DNA of 64,000 nucleotides, from NCBI GenBank assembly GCA_019694455.1, contig JAIBBY010000022.1:1-64000 (forward strand), read 5' to 3'. The translations under genes were made by a program, and so were the position numbers. Shown in pieces: positions 54,083-63,413 of this stretch (positions are counted from its first letter, which is position 1; each line of letters begins with the position of its first letter). Source of the stretch: Pirellulales bacterium (GTDB lineage Bacteria; Planctomycetota; Planctomycetia; Pirellulales; JAEUIK01). Under the pieces are notes generated by a model. That model was not told where the DNA came from, did no database searches, and saw only the letters and a program-made list of their open reading frames with translations.

Positions 54083-55447
54083 CTACTTTTCCAGAAGGCC
54101 TCGGTAGTTTCTCATCACGAGGTGGCTATCGATCTTTTGCACCAGATCGAAAGCGACGCTCACCGCGATCAGCAAGCCGGTTCCTCCGTAAAAGCTGGCG
54201 ATCTGAAACGGCACGCCCAGCGAACTGGAGACGATGGTCGGCAAGATGGCGACTAGGGCCAAAAATCCGGCGCCCACATACGTGATGCGGATCATCACCT
54301 TTTCGAGGTAGTCGCCAGTGCGTTTGCCCGGCCGATATCCCGGGATGAACGTGCCAAAATCCTTGAGGTTGTTGGCCATGTCCTTGGGGTTGAAGGTGAT
54401 GGCCGTCCAGAAGTAGCAGAAGAAGTAGATGAGCACGATGTACAGCACGTTGTAAAAGAACGAGGTGCCGCGCGAGAAGGCGTCGTTGAGCCCGGCCAGC
54501 AGGCCGCTGTTCGGAAAATTCTGATACAGCGTGGCGAAGATGATCTGCGGAAACATCAACAGACTGCTGGCGAAGATGATCGGCATGACGCCTGATTGAT
54601 TGACCCGCAGCGGCAGATACTGCCGACCGCCGCCAAACACCCGGCGTCCGCGCACATGCTTGGCGCTTTGGGTGGGAATGCGGCGCTGACCCTGCGTGAT
54701 GAACACCACGCCCATGATGACGCCGACAAACAGCACGGCGAGCACGATCAGGGTTTCGACCCCCATTTCGCCCACGCCACCGCCGGTTAGCTGAATGCCA
54801 TTTTGCAAAATGGGCGCAATCAGGTCGTAGCCAGCCTGCGGCATGCGGGCAAGAATGCCGGCCATGATGAGCAAGCTGATGCCGTTGCCGATGCCGAACT
54901 CGTCGATCTGCTCGCCGAGCCACATGAGGAACACGGTGCCGGCAGTCATGGTGGCCACCGCCACGATGGTCCAACTAAACCAAAGATGTCCGCCGGAGGT
55001 GAGAAACTCCGCCCGCACGAAATTGGAACGCACGAGCCAGGCGACATAGAACCAGCTTTGCACCAGGCAGATGGCCACGGTGGCGTAGCGGGTGTACTCG
55101 TTGATCTTTTTGCGGCCGGTTTCCCCCTCTTTTTGCAGCCGTTCGAGCGGAGCCCACACGCTGCCGAGGAGTTGAAAGATAATCGACGCCGAGATGTACG
55201 GCATGATGCCAAGGCCGAAGATGGTGGCCTCGCTCAACTGGCTGGCGCTGAACACCGCCACCTGCTGCAGCATGGCGCCGACGCCTTGGTTGCCGGCGTT
55301 CTTGAAGAAGTTGCGCATCACCTCCTGGTTGACGATCGGGAGCGGGATGAACCAGCCCACGCGATAGATCGCCAAGAAGAGGAGCGTGAGCAGAATCTTC
55401 TGCCGCAACTCAGGAATCGTGAAGATGACGCGAACTTTTTCCCACAT
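54083..55447 (-). CDS. secY: Preprotein translocase subunit SecY
   Basis: The protein has 454 residues with ten transmembrane helices. Landmarks are FFKNAGNQGVGAM, ATIFGLGIMPYISASIIFQLL, GNGISLLIMAGI and LPLRVNQSGVMPIIFASSLL, and AFYGGTGLLIAVSVAFDLVQKI (here SFYGGTGLLI) at the end. It forms the protein-conducting channel with SecE and SecG. It follows rplO, as in most bacteria. Confidence 0.98.
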   Translation of the reverse strand: MWEKVRVIFTIPELRQKILLTLLFLAIYRVGWFIPLPIVNQEVMRNFFKNAGNQGVGAMLQQVAVFSASQLSEATIFGLGIMPYISASIIFQLLGSVWAPLERLQKEGETGRKKINEYTRYATVAICLVQSWFYVAWLVRSNFVRAEFLTSGGHLWFSWTIVAVATMTAGTVFLMWLGEQIDEFGIGNGISLLIMAGILARMPQAGYDLIAPILQNGIQLTGGGVGEMGVETLIVLAVLFVGVIMGVVFITQGQRRIPTQSAKHVRGRRVFGGGRQYLPLRVNQSGVMPIIFASSLLMFPQIIFATLYQNFPNSGLLAGLNDAFSRGTSFFYNVLYIVLIYFFCYFWTAITFNPKDMANNLKDFGTFIPGYRPGKRTGDYLEKVMIRITYVGAGFLALVAILPTIVSSSLGVPFQIASFYGGTGLLIAVSVAFDLVQKIDSHLVMRNYRGLLEK

Positions 55448-55517
55448 AGTTCTAGTCCGTTTCGCGCGCTGCGCAAGCGGTCACGAGCCCTGATCCATCG
55501 GGGCACGACCCGCGCGA

Positions 55518-56030
55518 CTACTTGCTGGCAGCCGCCCGCTTGGCTTTGCCTTTGCTTTTTTCGGGACGCTTGACCGGCGCTGGGCCGGGCAGAATGACCG
55601 CTTCGCCGCCGGCGTGCTTGATCTTTTCGGCGGCCGCCGCGCTGAAGCGATGGGCCGAGATCTTGAGCTTCTTGGTCAATTGACCATTGCCAAGAATTTT
55701 GAGCAGTTCGTAGCGGACCTTCAAGCGGCCTTTTGCCTTGAGGGTCTCGGGGGTGACCTCTTCGCCCGCCGAGAACAACTCGTCGAGCTCGCCCAAGTTG
55801 ACGCTGACGACGATCCGCGCCCATTGGTTGTTGAAACCGCGTTTGGGAATGCGGCGCACCAACGGCATCTGGCCGCCTTCGAAGGCCGGATGGGCGGTCC
55901 AGCCCGCCAATTGGCCTTGGCCCTTGTGGCCGCGGCCGGCGGTCTTGCCGGTGCCGGAGCTTTCGCCGCGACCGAGCCGCTGCGGCTTTTTGTTCTTTTT
56001 GATCTTTTGATGGACGTCGTGAATGTTCAT
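55518..56030 (-). CDS. rplO: 50S ribosomal protein L15
   Basis: The protein has 170 residues from ATG 56030 (MNIHDVHQKIKKNKK). RLGRGESSGTGKTAGRGHKGQ is the L15 signature. A Lys/Ala-rich C-terminal extension (KRPEKSKGKAKRAAASK) makes it longer than E. coli L15 (144). The start overlaps the rpsE stop by 4 bp (ATGA), so no room remains for rpmD. Confidence 0.97.
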   Translation of the reverse strand: MNIHDVHQKIKKNKKPQRLGRGESSGTGKTAGRGHKGQGQLAGWTAHPAFEGGQMPLVRRIPKRGFNNQWARIVVSVNLGELDELFSAGEEVTPETLKAKGRLKVRYELLKILGNGQLTKKLKISAHRFSAAAAEKIKHAGGEAVILPGPAPVKRPEKSKGKAKRAAASK

Positions 56031-56512
56031 GCCAGCGAAACTCCGCGCAGGCGCTCGATGTCTTGCGGCGACCGCAGTTGATGCAGCGCGTCGAGCGTGG
56101 CTTTGACGAGATTGATGGGGTTGTTGGAGCCGAAGCTCTTGGTCAGGATGTCGTGGATGCCAGCCGCCTCGCACACCGCGCGAACACTGGCGCCGGCGAA
56201 GACGCCGGTGCCGGGGCTGGCGGGCAGGAGCACGACCTGGGCGGCGCCGTAGCGTCCCTTGACGGCATGCGGAATGGTGGCGCCGGCCAGCGTGATTTCT
56301 TTCATGCTGCGGCTGCCGTCCTTGACCGCCTTTTCGACCGACGGGGGGACTTCGTTCGCCTTGCCGTAGCCCCAGCCGACCTTGCCGCGGCCGTTGCCGA
56401 CCACGACCATGGCGGCGAAGCTGAACCGGCGACCGCCTTTGACCACGGCGGCGCAGCGGCGGATCTTCACCACTTTGTCAATCAACTCGCCACGTGTTGT
56501 TTCGTTAGCCAC
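56027..56512 (-). CDS. rpsE: 30S ribosomal protein S5
   Basis: The protein has 161 residues. No ATG fits; GTG 56512 (VANETTRGELIDKVV) is the likely start. KVVKIRRCAAVVKGGRRFSFAAMVVVGNGRGKVGWGYGKA, quoted only in part, is the S5 signature, and the C-terminal domain carries AVCEAAGIHDILTKSFGS. S5 lines the mRNA entry site. Confidence 0.96.
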   Translation of the reverse strand: MANETTRGELIDKVVKIRRCAAVVKGGRRFSFAAMVVVGNGRGKVGWGYGKANEVPPSVEKAVKDGSRSMKEITLAGATIPHAVKGRYGAAQVVLLPASPGTGVFAGASVRAVCEAAGIHDILTKSFGSNNPINLVKATLDALHQLRSPQDIERLRGVSLA

Positions 56513-56543
56513 GCTGGGTCGCGCTCCAATTCTTGTCGAACGG

Positions 56544-56912
56544 TTAGAAACTGAGTCCCGCCTCGCGGGCGGCTTCGGCCAGGGCCGCCACGCGGCCATG
56601 ATATTTGTATTCGCGGCGATCGAACTTCACCTGCTTGACGCCCGCGGCCAGGGCGCGCTCCGCCACCAAGCGGCCAATCGCCTGCGCGGCGTCTTTGTTG
56701 CCGCCGTACTTGAGGCCGCCGCGCACATCCTTCTCGATGCTGCTGGCCGCCGCCAAGGTGCGGCCGCCATCGTCGTCGATGATTTGAGCGTAAATGTGTT
56801 GATGACTGCGGTGGATGGTCAAGCGCGGGCGCTGCTCGTCTCCGCGAATTGTCTTGCGCACGCGGAAACGGCGGCGCTGGCGTTGCTTGGCAATTGTTTT
56901 TTCGTGGTTCAC
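56544..56912 (-). CDS. rplR: 50S ribosomal protein L18
   Basis: The protein has 122 residues. [41 protein letters not shown] and the C-terminal [17 protein letters not shown] are L18 hallmarks. It binds 5S rRNA. Confidence 0.97.
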   Translation of the reverse strand: MNHEKTIAKQRQRRRFRVRKTIRGDEQRPRLTIHRSHQHIYAQIIDDDGGRTLAAASSIEKDVRGGLKYGGNKDAAQAIGRLVAERALAAGVKQVKFDRREYKYHGRVAALAEAAREAGLSF

Positions 56913-56968
56913 TGCGGTTTACCTTCGCTCTCGTGACATCGGGGCCGTCGACTCGCGCCAGCGGGACG

Positions 56969-57514
56969 TTATTTGATCGTCGCCTTGCCGGCCTTGCGAC
57001 GGACCTGTTCGCCGTCGTAGCGGATGCCCTTGCCTTTGTACGGTTCTGGTTTGCGAATCGCACGCACTTCGGCCGCGAACTGGCCCACCAACTGCTTGTC
57101 GGCGCCTTGAATCACGACGTGCGTTTGATCGGGGCAGGTCACCTTGAGCCCTGCGGGGATCTGCTTGTGAACTTCGTTGGCGTAGCCGGCGCGAATTTGC
57201 AGGACGTTGCCCGAGATCGCTCCCAGGTAGCCGACGCCGACGATTTCCAGCTTCTTTTCATACCCTTTCGACACGCCTTGCACCATGTTTTGGATCAAGG
57301 CGCGGGTCAGGCCGTGCAGGGCGCGCGACAACCGCTCGTTGTTCTCGCGGGTGACGGTAATCGTCTTGGCGGCCTGGTCGTAAGCCACCTTCACCTCGGG
57401 ACGATGGGCGAATTCCAGTTTGCCCTTGGCGCCTTCGACCTGGATCAACCTGTCGGTGAGTTGGACTTTGACGCCGTCGGGCACGGCAACCGGCAGTTTT
57501 CCAATGCGTGACAT
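56969..57514 (-). CDS. rplF: 50S ribosomal protein L6
   Basis: The protein has 181 residues. It begins MSRIGKLPVAVPDGVKV, contains HGLTRALIQNMVQGVSKGYEK, in part, and ends with the signature PEPYKGKGIRYDGEQVRRKAGK. It lies between rpsH and rplR. Confidence 0.98.
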   Translation of the reverse strand: MSRIGKLPVAVPDGVKVQLTDRLIQVEGAKGKLEFAHRPEVKVAYDQAAKTITVTRENNERLSRALHGLTRALIQNMVQGVSKGYEKKLEIVGVGYLGAISGNVLQIRAGYANEVHKQIPAGLKVTCPDQTHVVIQGADKQLVGQFAAEVRAIRKPEPYKGKGIRYDGEQVRRKAGKATIK

Positions 57515-57584
57515 GATTCGTGGCTCGGCAGGCTATTGATTCGTGGTCGGTTTAACCGGAGGGGGATGCTTCGCGTTTCGGGGA

Positions 57585-57980
57585 CTACCAAAGTTCGCAG
57601 AGGACTTCGCCGCCCAGGTTGCGCTGGCGCGCCTCGCGATCGCTGATCACGCCGCGGCTGGAGCTGATGATGCGGATGCCCAGGCCGTTGAGGACGGGCT
57701 TCAGCTCGGCCGAGCGGCTGTAAATGCGACGGCCGGGCTTGCTGACGCGGCGAATATGACGAATCAGGCGTTCGCCGTTGGGTCCGTACTTGAGGTGAAT
57801 CCGCAGTTGCCGCGCGGGCGCCGATTCGACCTCCTCGAAATCCCAGATGTAGCCTTCGCGCTTGAGCACTTCGGCCACACCCCGCTTGACCTTCGACAGC
57901 GGCATCTCGACGGCAGGACGCTCGACACGCACCGCATTCCGAATGCGGGTCAACATGTCGGAGATAGGGTCGGTCATCAT
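57585..57980 (-). CDS. rpsH: 30S ribosomal protein S8
   Basis: The protein has 131 residues; the second ATG (57977) is an alternative start. TDPISDMLTRIRNA opens it, and SSSRGVISDREARQRNLGGEVLCELW closes it, partly quoted: both are S8 signatures. Confidence 0.98.
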   Translation of the reverse strand: MMTDPISDMLTRIRNAVRVERPAVEMPLSKVKRGVAEVLKREGYIWDFEEVESAPARQLRIHLKYGPNGERLIRHIRRVSKPGRRIYSRSAELKPVLNGLGIRIISSSRGVISDREARQRNLGGEVLCELW

Positions 57981-58015
57981 AGGAATCTGGATCCTCTTGC
58001 TTTGCGCGCCAGCGC

Positions 58016-58201
58016 TTACCAGCTCGACTTCTTAACGCCAGGAATCAGGCCTTCGTTCGCCAAGTTCTTGAAGCAAATGCGGCACACGCCGAACTTGCGA
58101 TACACGGCACGAGGCCGGCCACATAGTTTGCACCGCGAGACGCGCCGGGTGGAAAACTTGGGCGTCTGCTTGGCTTTCGCGATCTTTGACTTGCTCGCCA
58201 T
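58016..58201 (-). CDS. rpsN: 30S ribosomal protein S14, zinc-binding short type
   Basis: The protein has 61 residues from [12 protein letters not shown]. The zinc ligands are CKLCGRPR and CRICFKN, so this is the short C+ form. [21 protein letters not shown], in part, is the signature. It lies between rplE and rpsH. Confidence 0.97.
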   Translation of the reverse strand: MASKSKIAKAKQTPKFSTRRVSRCKLCGRPRAVYRKFGVCRICFKNLANEGLIPGVKKSSW

Positions 58202-58260
58202 GCGGCTTCCTGTCAATCCAGCGGTAAAGGATATTCGGGCTAATCAGAAACGGAACAATG

Positions 58261-58923
58261 CTACGCCGCGCCAGCCGATTGGTCGGCCGTGCGGAACGGA
58301 AGTCCCAACAGCCGCAGCGCCTCGCGCGATTCGTCGTTGCTGTTGGTGGAAAACACCAGCGTGATGTTCATGCCTTGCTGGCGGGTGTACTTGTCAGGAT
58401 TCAGTTCGGGGAACACCAATTGCTCGGAGAGGCCGATGCTGTAGTTGCCGTGGCCGTCGAAGGCGTTGGGGTTCACACCGCGAAAGTCGCGCACACGCGG
58501 CAGCGCCAGCGAGACCAAACGATCCAAGAACTCCCACATGCGATTGCCGCGGAGCGTGACCTTGCAACCGATTGGCTGATCTTCGCGGAGCTTGAAGCCG
58601 GCGATCGATTGGCGGGCCTTGGTGATAATCGCCTTTTGGCCGCAGATTTGGGTGAGCGCCGCTTGCGCCTCTTCGAGATATTTCTTTTCGGTGATCGCGG
58701 CGCCGACGCCCATGTTGACGGAGATCTTTTCGAGATGCGGCAGCGACAGCACATTGGTGCGGCCAAACTTCTCGGCCAACGCCGGTAGCACCTCTTGCAG
58801 GTACTTCTGCTTCAGCCGCGGCACGGCGGTGCTGGCCGAGACGGGCTCGTCGCCCCCCTTGGTCTTCTTGGGCTTGTCGGCCTTCTCGGCCTTGGGTTTG
58901 TCTTGCTTCTCTTTGGCAGCCAC
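58261..58923 (-). CDS. rplE: 50S ribosomal protein L5
   Basis: The protein has 220 residues against about 180 usual. An additional N-terminal Lys/Glu/Asp-rich stretch of about 33 residues (KEKQDKPKAEKADKPKKTKG) precedes the core. The core has LPHLEKISVNMGVG, KARQSIAGFKLREDQPIG and NYSIGLSEQLVFPEL. L5 binds 5S rRNA and the P-site tRNA. Confidence 0.97.
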   Translation of the reverse strand: MAAKEKQDKPKAEKADKPKKTKGGDEPVSASTAVPRLKQKYLQEVLPALAEKFGRTNVLSLPHLEKISVNMGVGAAITEKKYLEEAQAALTQICGQKAIITKARQSIAGFKLREDQPIGCKVTLRGNRMWEFLDRLVSLALPRVRDFRGVNPNAFDGHGNYSIGLSEQLVFPELNPDKYTRQQGMNITLVFSTNSNDESREALRLLGLPFRTADQSAGAA

Positions 58924-58935
58924 GTTCGTATCCTC

Positions 58936-59292
58936 TTATTTCTTCGCCGATTTCGCGTAACGGGCTCGGGCGGGGGCGACCTGGCCATTGCCCGCGCCGC
59001 ACGACTTGCAAAACCGCTCTTTGCTGCCGTCGTCCAGATACCGGGCGCCGGTGCGCGTCGCGGCGCCGCACGACTTGCAGACCAGCAGCACATTGGCCAC
59101 GCGGATCGGCATTTCCTTCGACAAGCGGCCGCCCTGCGGGTTCCGCTGGCTGCGGCGAACGTGCTTGTAAACGCGGTTGACCCCTTCGACCACCACCTTG
59201 CCGGCGTCGGGAAGCACCTTCAAGATGCGGGCGCGCGTGCCGCGATCGTCGCCGGTGCGAACCTCGACCATGTCTTCGACTCGTAGATGCAT
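58936..59292 (-). CDS. rplX: 50S ribosomal protein L24
   Basis: The protein has 118 residues from ATG 59292, which overlaps the rplN stop (TGATG). The KOW motif region [24 protein letters not shown], in part, is clear. The C-terminal half has CKSCGAATR and FCKSCGAG, two CxxC pairs that could bind zinc, with a short basic tail. L24 starts 50S assembly. Confidence 0.96.
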   Translation of the reverse strand: MHLRVEDMVEVRTGDDRGTRARILKVLPDAGKVVVEGVNRVYKHVRRSQRNPQGGRLSKEMPIRVANVLLVCKSCGAATRTGARYLDDGSKERFCKSCGAGNGQVAPARARYAKSAKK

Positions 59293-59660
59293 CACACCAC
59301 CTCGCTCGCCAGGCTGACGATCTTCATGAAATTGCGGTCGCGGAGCTCACGGGCCACCGCGCCGAAGATGCGGGTGCCGCGAGGATTTTTGTCGTTGTCG
59401 ATGATTACTAGGGCGTTGGAGTCGAACCGCACATAGCTGCCGTCCTTGCGCCGCGTTGGTTTGCGACAGCGGACGATGACCCCCTTGACCACGGCCCCCT
59501 TCTTGATGTCGGAGCCGGCGATCACGCTCTTGACGCTGCACACGACGATATCGCCCAGCCCGGCCGTGCGACGGTGGGTGCCGCCGAGCACCTTGAAGCA
59601 CATGACTTCCTTGGCGCCGGTGTTGTCGGCCACATCGAGCCGGGTTTGCATCTGAATCAT
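59292..59660 (-). CDS. rplN: 50S ribosomal protein L14
   Basis: The protein has 122 residues: [44 protein letters not shown] in part, and [28 protein letters not shown] in part. Canonical L14, between rpsQ and rplX. Confidence 0.98.
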   Translation of the reverse strand: MIQMQTRLDVADNTGAKEVMCFKVLGGTHRRTAGLGDIVVCSVKSVIAGSDIKKGAVVKGVIVRCRKPTRRKDGSYVRFDSNALVIIDNDKNPRGTRIFGAVARELRDRNFMKIVSLASEVV

Positions 59661-59703
59661 GGTTGACTACCTAAAATCTTGCCTGGGTCTGGCGGGGGCG
59701 CTG

Positions 59704-60015
59704 CTAAGCCGACTCGATTTCCGACTCTGTCTTGGCACGGGCGGCGGCCCGCATGGCGGCAATGTCCACCCCGCGGTTCTTGGCGACCACGCGGACCAGA
59801 TCCCAGCACTTGGTGCGGCTGCGCGGCTGCGTCTCGACGATCTCCACCGTGTCGCCCTGCGCGGACTCATTGTTTTCGTCATGCACATGGCAAACGGTGC
59901 GCCGCCGCACGTACTTGCCGTACTGCGGATCCTTCACCAAGCGCTGAATCTCCACGCGCCGGGTCTTGGTCGCCTTATCGCTGGTGACGACGCCGATCAA
60001 AATTCGCTTGGGCAT
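59704..60015 (-). CDS. rpsQ: 30S ribosomal protein S17
   Basis: The protein has 103 residues from ATG 60015 ([14 protein letters not shown]). [22 protein letters not shown], in part, and [25 protein letters not shown], in part, are S17 hallmarks. A C-terminal extension of about 20 residues ([19 protein letters not shown]) goes beyond E. coli S17. Confidence 0.97.
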   Translation of the reverse strand: MPKRILIGVVTSDKATKTRRVEIQRLVKDPQYGKYVRRRTVCHVHDENNESAQGDTVEIVETQPRSRTKCWDLVRVVAKNRGVDIAAMRAAARAKTESEIESA

Positions 60016-60064
60016 GGCTTGCGGTTCCTGCCAACTTGCCGTCGCGGCAAGCTGTTTCCTTCGG

Positions 60065-60274
60065 TTAGTTCTGCGCGGCCTGCTGCCGGGCGCGCTGGTT
60101 TTTGACGGTATGGATGCGGGCAATCAGGCGGCGATGCTTGCGCAGTTCGCTGGGGGCGTCGAGCTTTTCGGTCTGCGACTGGATGCGCAGTCGAAACAGC
60201 GTTTCCGACGTCTCCTGGAGCATCAGGCCCAGTTGCTCGTCGCTCATTTCTCGCAATTCGCTGGCTTTGCTCAT
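60065..60274 (-). CDS. rpmC: 50S ribosomal protein L29
   Basis: The protein has 69 residues with the L29 pattern: [27 protein letters not shown] in part, then [14 protein letters not shown]. It forms two antiparallel helices near the exit tunnel. Confidence 0.97.
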   Translation of the reverse strand: MSKASELREMSDEQLGLMLQETSETLFRLRIQSQTEKLDAPSELRKHRRLIARIHTVKNQRARQQAAQN

Positions 60275-60280
60275 TGGCGG

Positions 60281-60706
60281 CTAGGCTCCATGCATGGGAC
60301 GACGCTTGAGGAACCGCACCGACATCGGCATCTTGTGCGCGAGCCGCTGCAGGCACAGCCGCGCGGCTTCTTCCGACACGCCACCGATCTCGTACAGCAC
60401 GGTTCCCGGACGAATCACCGCGGCCCAATACTCCGGCTCTCCCTTGCCTTTACCCATGCGGGTTTCCAGGGGGATGGAGGTGATGGGCTTGTGCGGAAAC
60501 ACGCGGATATAAAGGCGACCCTCGGTGCGCAGATATTGCTGCGCCGCGATACGGCCGGCCTCGATGGTCTGCGCGCTGAGATAACCGCCTTGCGTGGCTT
60601 GCAAACCAAAGTCGCCAAAGACGACCCGGTTGCCACGCTGCGCGTCACCTCTTATACGTCCTCTTTGGCTTTTTCGGTGCTTGACCCTCTTGGGCATCAG
60701 CGCCAT
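60281..60706 (-). CDS. rplP: 50S ribosomal protein L16
   Basis: The protein has 141 residues. KHRKSQRGRIRGDAQRGNRV, YIRVFPHKPIT, RMGKGKGEPEYWAAV and VRFLKRRPM are L16 signatures. ATG 60706 is supported by GAGGAG 8 bp upstream. The first 62 bp lie within the 3' end of rpsC, an unusually long overlap; ATG 60697 would still overlap by 53 bp. Confidence 0.97.
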   Translation of the reverse strand: MALMPKRVKHRKSQRGRIRGDAQRGNRVVFGDFGLQATQGGYLSAQTIEAGRIAAQQYLRTEGRLYIRVFPHKPITSIPLETRMGKGKGEPEYWAAVIRPGTVLYEIGGVSEEAARLCLQRLAHKMPMSVRFLKRRPMHGA

Positions 60707-61346
60707 GAGCCGTCTCCTCGTCTTGATACATGCCTTGGTTCACCCACACCTGCACGCCGATATGCCCCTGCGGCGTCTTGGCCTCGGTGAAACCGTAATC
60801 GATTTTTGCCCGCAACGTGGACAGCGGAATGGACCCGGCGCTCTGCTTTTCGCAGCGAGCCATTTCGGCGCCGCCCAAGCGGCCGGCGAGTTGAATCTTG
60901 ATGCCTTTAGCGCCCGCGTCCATGGTTTGCTCCATCGCCCGCTTCATGGTGCGGCGAAAGCTGGAGCGTTTGGCCAATTGGTCGGCGATGTCCTCAGCCA
61001 CCAGTTGGGCGTAGATCTCGGGGCGCGTGATCTCCTCGATCTTGATGTTCACACGGCGGCCGATCAGGCCCTGCAACTCTTCTTGCAACCGTTCGACCTC
61101 CTGGCCCTTGCGGCCAATGAGCACGCCGGGCCGCGCGGTGAACAGGATCACCTTCACCTCGTCGCGGGTGCGCTCGATCTGGATTTGCGGAATGCCGGCG
61201 AAGCGATACTTGCCTTTGATGAACTTGCGGATCTTGAAATCCTCGATCAGTAGCTCGCTGAACTCCTTCTTGGAGGCATACCAGCGGCTCTTCCAGCCTT
61301 CCATGATGCCGACGCGAAAGCCGCGTGGATTGACTTTTTGGCCCAT
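60645..61346 (-). CDS. rpsC: 30S ribosomal protein S3
   Basis: The protein has 233 residues. It begins MGQKVNPRGFRVGIMEGWKS. The KH domain has PGVLIGRKGQEVERLQEEL. The C-terminal domain has GRLGGAEMARCEKQSAGSIPL, in part, and GHIGVQVWVNQG. The tail (EETAHGADAQEGQAPKKPKR) is read from DNA that also codes for the start of L16. Confidence 0.98.
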   Translation of the reverse strand: MGQKVNPRGFRVGIMEGWKSRWYASKKEFSELLIEDFKIRKFIKGKYRFAGIPQIQIERTRDEVKVILFTARPGVLIGRKGQEVERLQEELQGLIGRRVNIKIEEITRPEIYAQLVAEDIADQLAKRSSFRRTMKRAMEQTMDAGAKGIKIQLAGRLGGAEMARCEKQSAGSIPLSTLRAKIDYGFTEAKTPQGHIGVQVWVNQGMYQDEETAHGADAQEGQAPKKPKRTYKR

Positions 61347-61418
61347 GCTTAGCTCGGTTTTCTTGGCGAGTGTGAATGCCGGTCGGCGAGGTATGAATGA
61401 AACGATTGGGCGTCGAAA

Positions 61419-61751
61419 CTACTTGGCGTCGAGCGCCACTTTGATGTGGCAGGTGCGCTTTTTGATCATAAAAGCCATGCCGCGGGCACGCGGTCGAATG
61501 CGCTTGAACATGGGGCCGCCATCGACGCGAGCGTCGATCACGACCAGGTGATTGGGGTTGGCAGCTCGTTGATCCTCGGCGTTGCCCAGCGCGCTTTTGA
61601 GGACCTTTTCCAGCAGCCGCGCGCCGCGCTGCGGCTGATAGCGCAGAATGTTCAGCGCGTCGTCGGCGGACTTGCCGCGAATCAAGTTCGCCAACGGCCG
61701 CACCTTTTGGGCGCTCATGCGGGCGAATCGGTGTGTTGCTTCGTATGCCAT
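61419..61751 (-). CDS. rplV: 50S ribosomal protein L22
   Basis: The protein has 110 residues: FARMSAQKVRPLANLIRGKS, LRYQPQRGARLLEKVLKSAL and KRIRPRARGMAFMIKKRTCHI, in part. Canonical L22, with the tunnel-lining beta hairpin. Confidence 0.98.
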   Translation of the reverse strand: MAYEATHRFARMSAQKVRPLANLIRGKSADDALNILRYQPQRGARLLEKVLKSALGNAEDQRAANPNHLVVIDARVDGGPMFKRIRPRARGMAFMIKKRTCHIKVALDAK

Positions 61752-61796
61752 GATCGATTTCCTCAGCGCGGTCCGGCAGGCGGACGCGGTTATCTG

Positions 61797-62066
61797 CTAC
61801 TTCTTGCCCTTCGTGCCGTGGCCGCGGAAGGTTCGGGTGGGGGCGAACTCGCCCAGCTTATGCCCGACCATTTCCTCGGTGACGAACACCTTTTGATGCA
61901 CCTTGCCGTTGTGCACCAAGAAAGTATGGCCGACAAACTCCGGCACAATGGTGCAGGCCCGGGCCCAGGTCTTGAGCTCGCGCTTGGCGCCATCCGAGTT
62001 GAGGCGGTCGACCTTGAGGTACAACTTCGCGTCGACGTACGGGCCCTTTTTTAACGACCTTCCCAT
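61797..62066 (-). CDS. rpsS: 30S ribosomal protein S19
   Basis: The protein has 89 residues: [40 protein letters not shown] in part, [21 protein letters not shown] in part. Canonical S19. Confidence 0.98.
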   Translation of the reverse strand: MGRSLKKGPYVDAKLYLKVDRLNSDGAKRELKTWARACTIVPEFVGHTFLVHNGKVHQKVFVTEEMVGHKLGEFAPTRTFRGHGTKGKK

Positions 62067-62158
62067 GAGATTCCTGTTTGCCGACTGTTTTGCCTAGGGA
62101 CGAGACTTTCTCAACTCTCGACCGTCAGTGCTTCTTGATTTGGTAATCACTGCCAAAG

Positions 62159-63016
62159 TTAGCCAATCTTGATAATGCCGTAACGACGCGAGCGGCGACG
62201 TCGCACAATCGCGGCGTTCGACGGCTTGCGACGCTTGCGGGTGCTGCCGCCCTTGGTGGGCTTGCCCGTGGGACTCACCGGATGCCGTCCACCCTTGGTG
62301 CGTCCCTCGCCACCGCCGTGCGGGTGATCGATGGGGTTCATGGCAGTGCCGCGCACATGCGGGCGGCGGCCCAGCCAGCGCTTGCGCCCTGCCTTGCCAA
62401 GCGTGATGTTCATGTGATCGGCGTTGCCGATGGCGCCGATGGTGGCACGGCAGATCGCTGGGATGCGGCGGATTTCGCCGCTGGGCAGCGTGATCTGAGC
62501 CCAGTTCGCGTCGCGGGCCGCCAACACGGCGCTGGCGCCGGCGGAGCGGCAGATTTGTCCGCCGCGACCGGGCTTCATCTCGATGTTGTGAATTGTCAGG
62601 CCGAGCGGGATAGCGCTCATCGGCAGGCTATTGCCGACGTTTGGGGGCGCTTCGGCGCCGCTTTGCACCGTGGCGCCGACCACCAGGCCCTGCGGGGCCA
62701 GGATGTAGCGCTTCTCGCCGTCGACATAGTGCAACAAGGCGATGCGGGCCGAGCGATTGGGATCGTACTGGATCGAGTCGACGCGAGCCGGCACGCCGTC
62801 TTTATCGCGTTTGAAGTCCACCAGGCGGTAGGCTCGCTTGTGGCCGCCGCCGCGATGACGGGCGGTGACTTTGCCTTGGTTGTTGCGGCCACCGGTCTTC
62901 TTGAGCGGGCGCAGCAGGCTCTTCTCCGGCTTGGCGCCGGGAGTCAGGTCGGCAAAATCGCTCACCGACGCGCCGCGGCGGCCTGGCGATGTGGGGTTGT
63001 AGCGACGGATGCCCAT
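62159..63016 (-). CDS. rplB: 50S ribosomal protein L2
   Basis: The protein has 285 residues. [22 protein letters not shown], in part, and the peptidyl-transferase-associated block [22 protein letters not shown], in part, are diagnostic. L2 is needed for subunit joining. Confidence 0.98.
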   Translation of the reverse strand: MGIRRYNPTSPGRRGASVSDFADLTPGAKPEKSLLRPLKKTGGRNNQGKVTARHRGGGHKRAYRLVDFKRDKDGVPARVDSIQYDPNRSARIALLHYVDGEKRYILAPQGLVVGATVQSGAEAPPNVGNSLPMSAIPLGLTIHNIEMKPGRGGQICRSAGASAVLAARDANWAQITLPSGEIRRIPAICRATIGAIGNADHMNITLGKAGRKRWLGRRPHVRGTAMNPIDHPHGGGEGRTKGGRHPVSPTGKPTKGGSTRKRRKPSNAAIVRRRRSRRYGIIKIG

Positions 63017-63049
63017 GGCAGTGTGATCTCTGTCTACGTGTGTCAGTGT

Positions 63050-63397
63050 TTAGAAGAAGTCGATGCGGTGCTCGGAGTGGAGCTTGACAATCGCCTTCTT
63101 CCAATCGCCGGTGCGCCCCACGCGAAAACGATTGCGACGCGGCTTGCCCTTGCGGTTCTGCGTGTTGACGCCCAATACCTTGACGTTGAACAGTTCTTCG
63201 ACGGCGCGGCGAATGTCTTCTTTAGTCGCCAACGGATTGACCCGAAAGGAGTAGGCGTTTTGCCGCGTCGAGCGGTGCATGCCCTTCTCGGTGACCAGCG
63301 GGCGCAACAGCACTTGATGCGACTTGAGTTGCACGCCGGCCAGCGACTCGGGTGGAGCCGGCGGCGCCGCGGTGGGGGTTGCTTGCTCTTTGGCCAT
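63050..63397 (-). CDS. rplW: 50S ribosomal protein L23
   Basis: The protein has 115 residues. An N-terminal extension (MAKEQATPTAAPPAPPESLA) precedes the core LRPLVTEKGMHRSTRQNAYSF, in part, and VEELFNVKVLGVNTQNRKGKPRR, in part. L23 forms the docking site for trigger factor and SRP at the tunnel exit. Confidence 0.97.
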   Translation of the reverse strand: MAKEQATPTAAPPAPPESLAGVQLKSHQVLLRPLVTEKGMHRSTRQNAYSFRVNPLATKEDIRRAVEELFNVKVLGVNTQNRKGKPRRNRFRVGRTGDWKKAIVKLHSEHRIDFF

Positions 63398-63413
63398 GAC
63401 TTCCTCGTTTGTT

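Noticed and set aside
56500-56545. A possible rpmD (L30) near rpsE
   Set aside because: The rpsE and rplO genes overlap and the rplR-rpsE gap is only about 30 bp; no L30 sequence is present.
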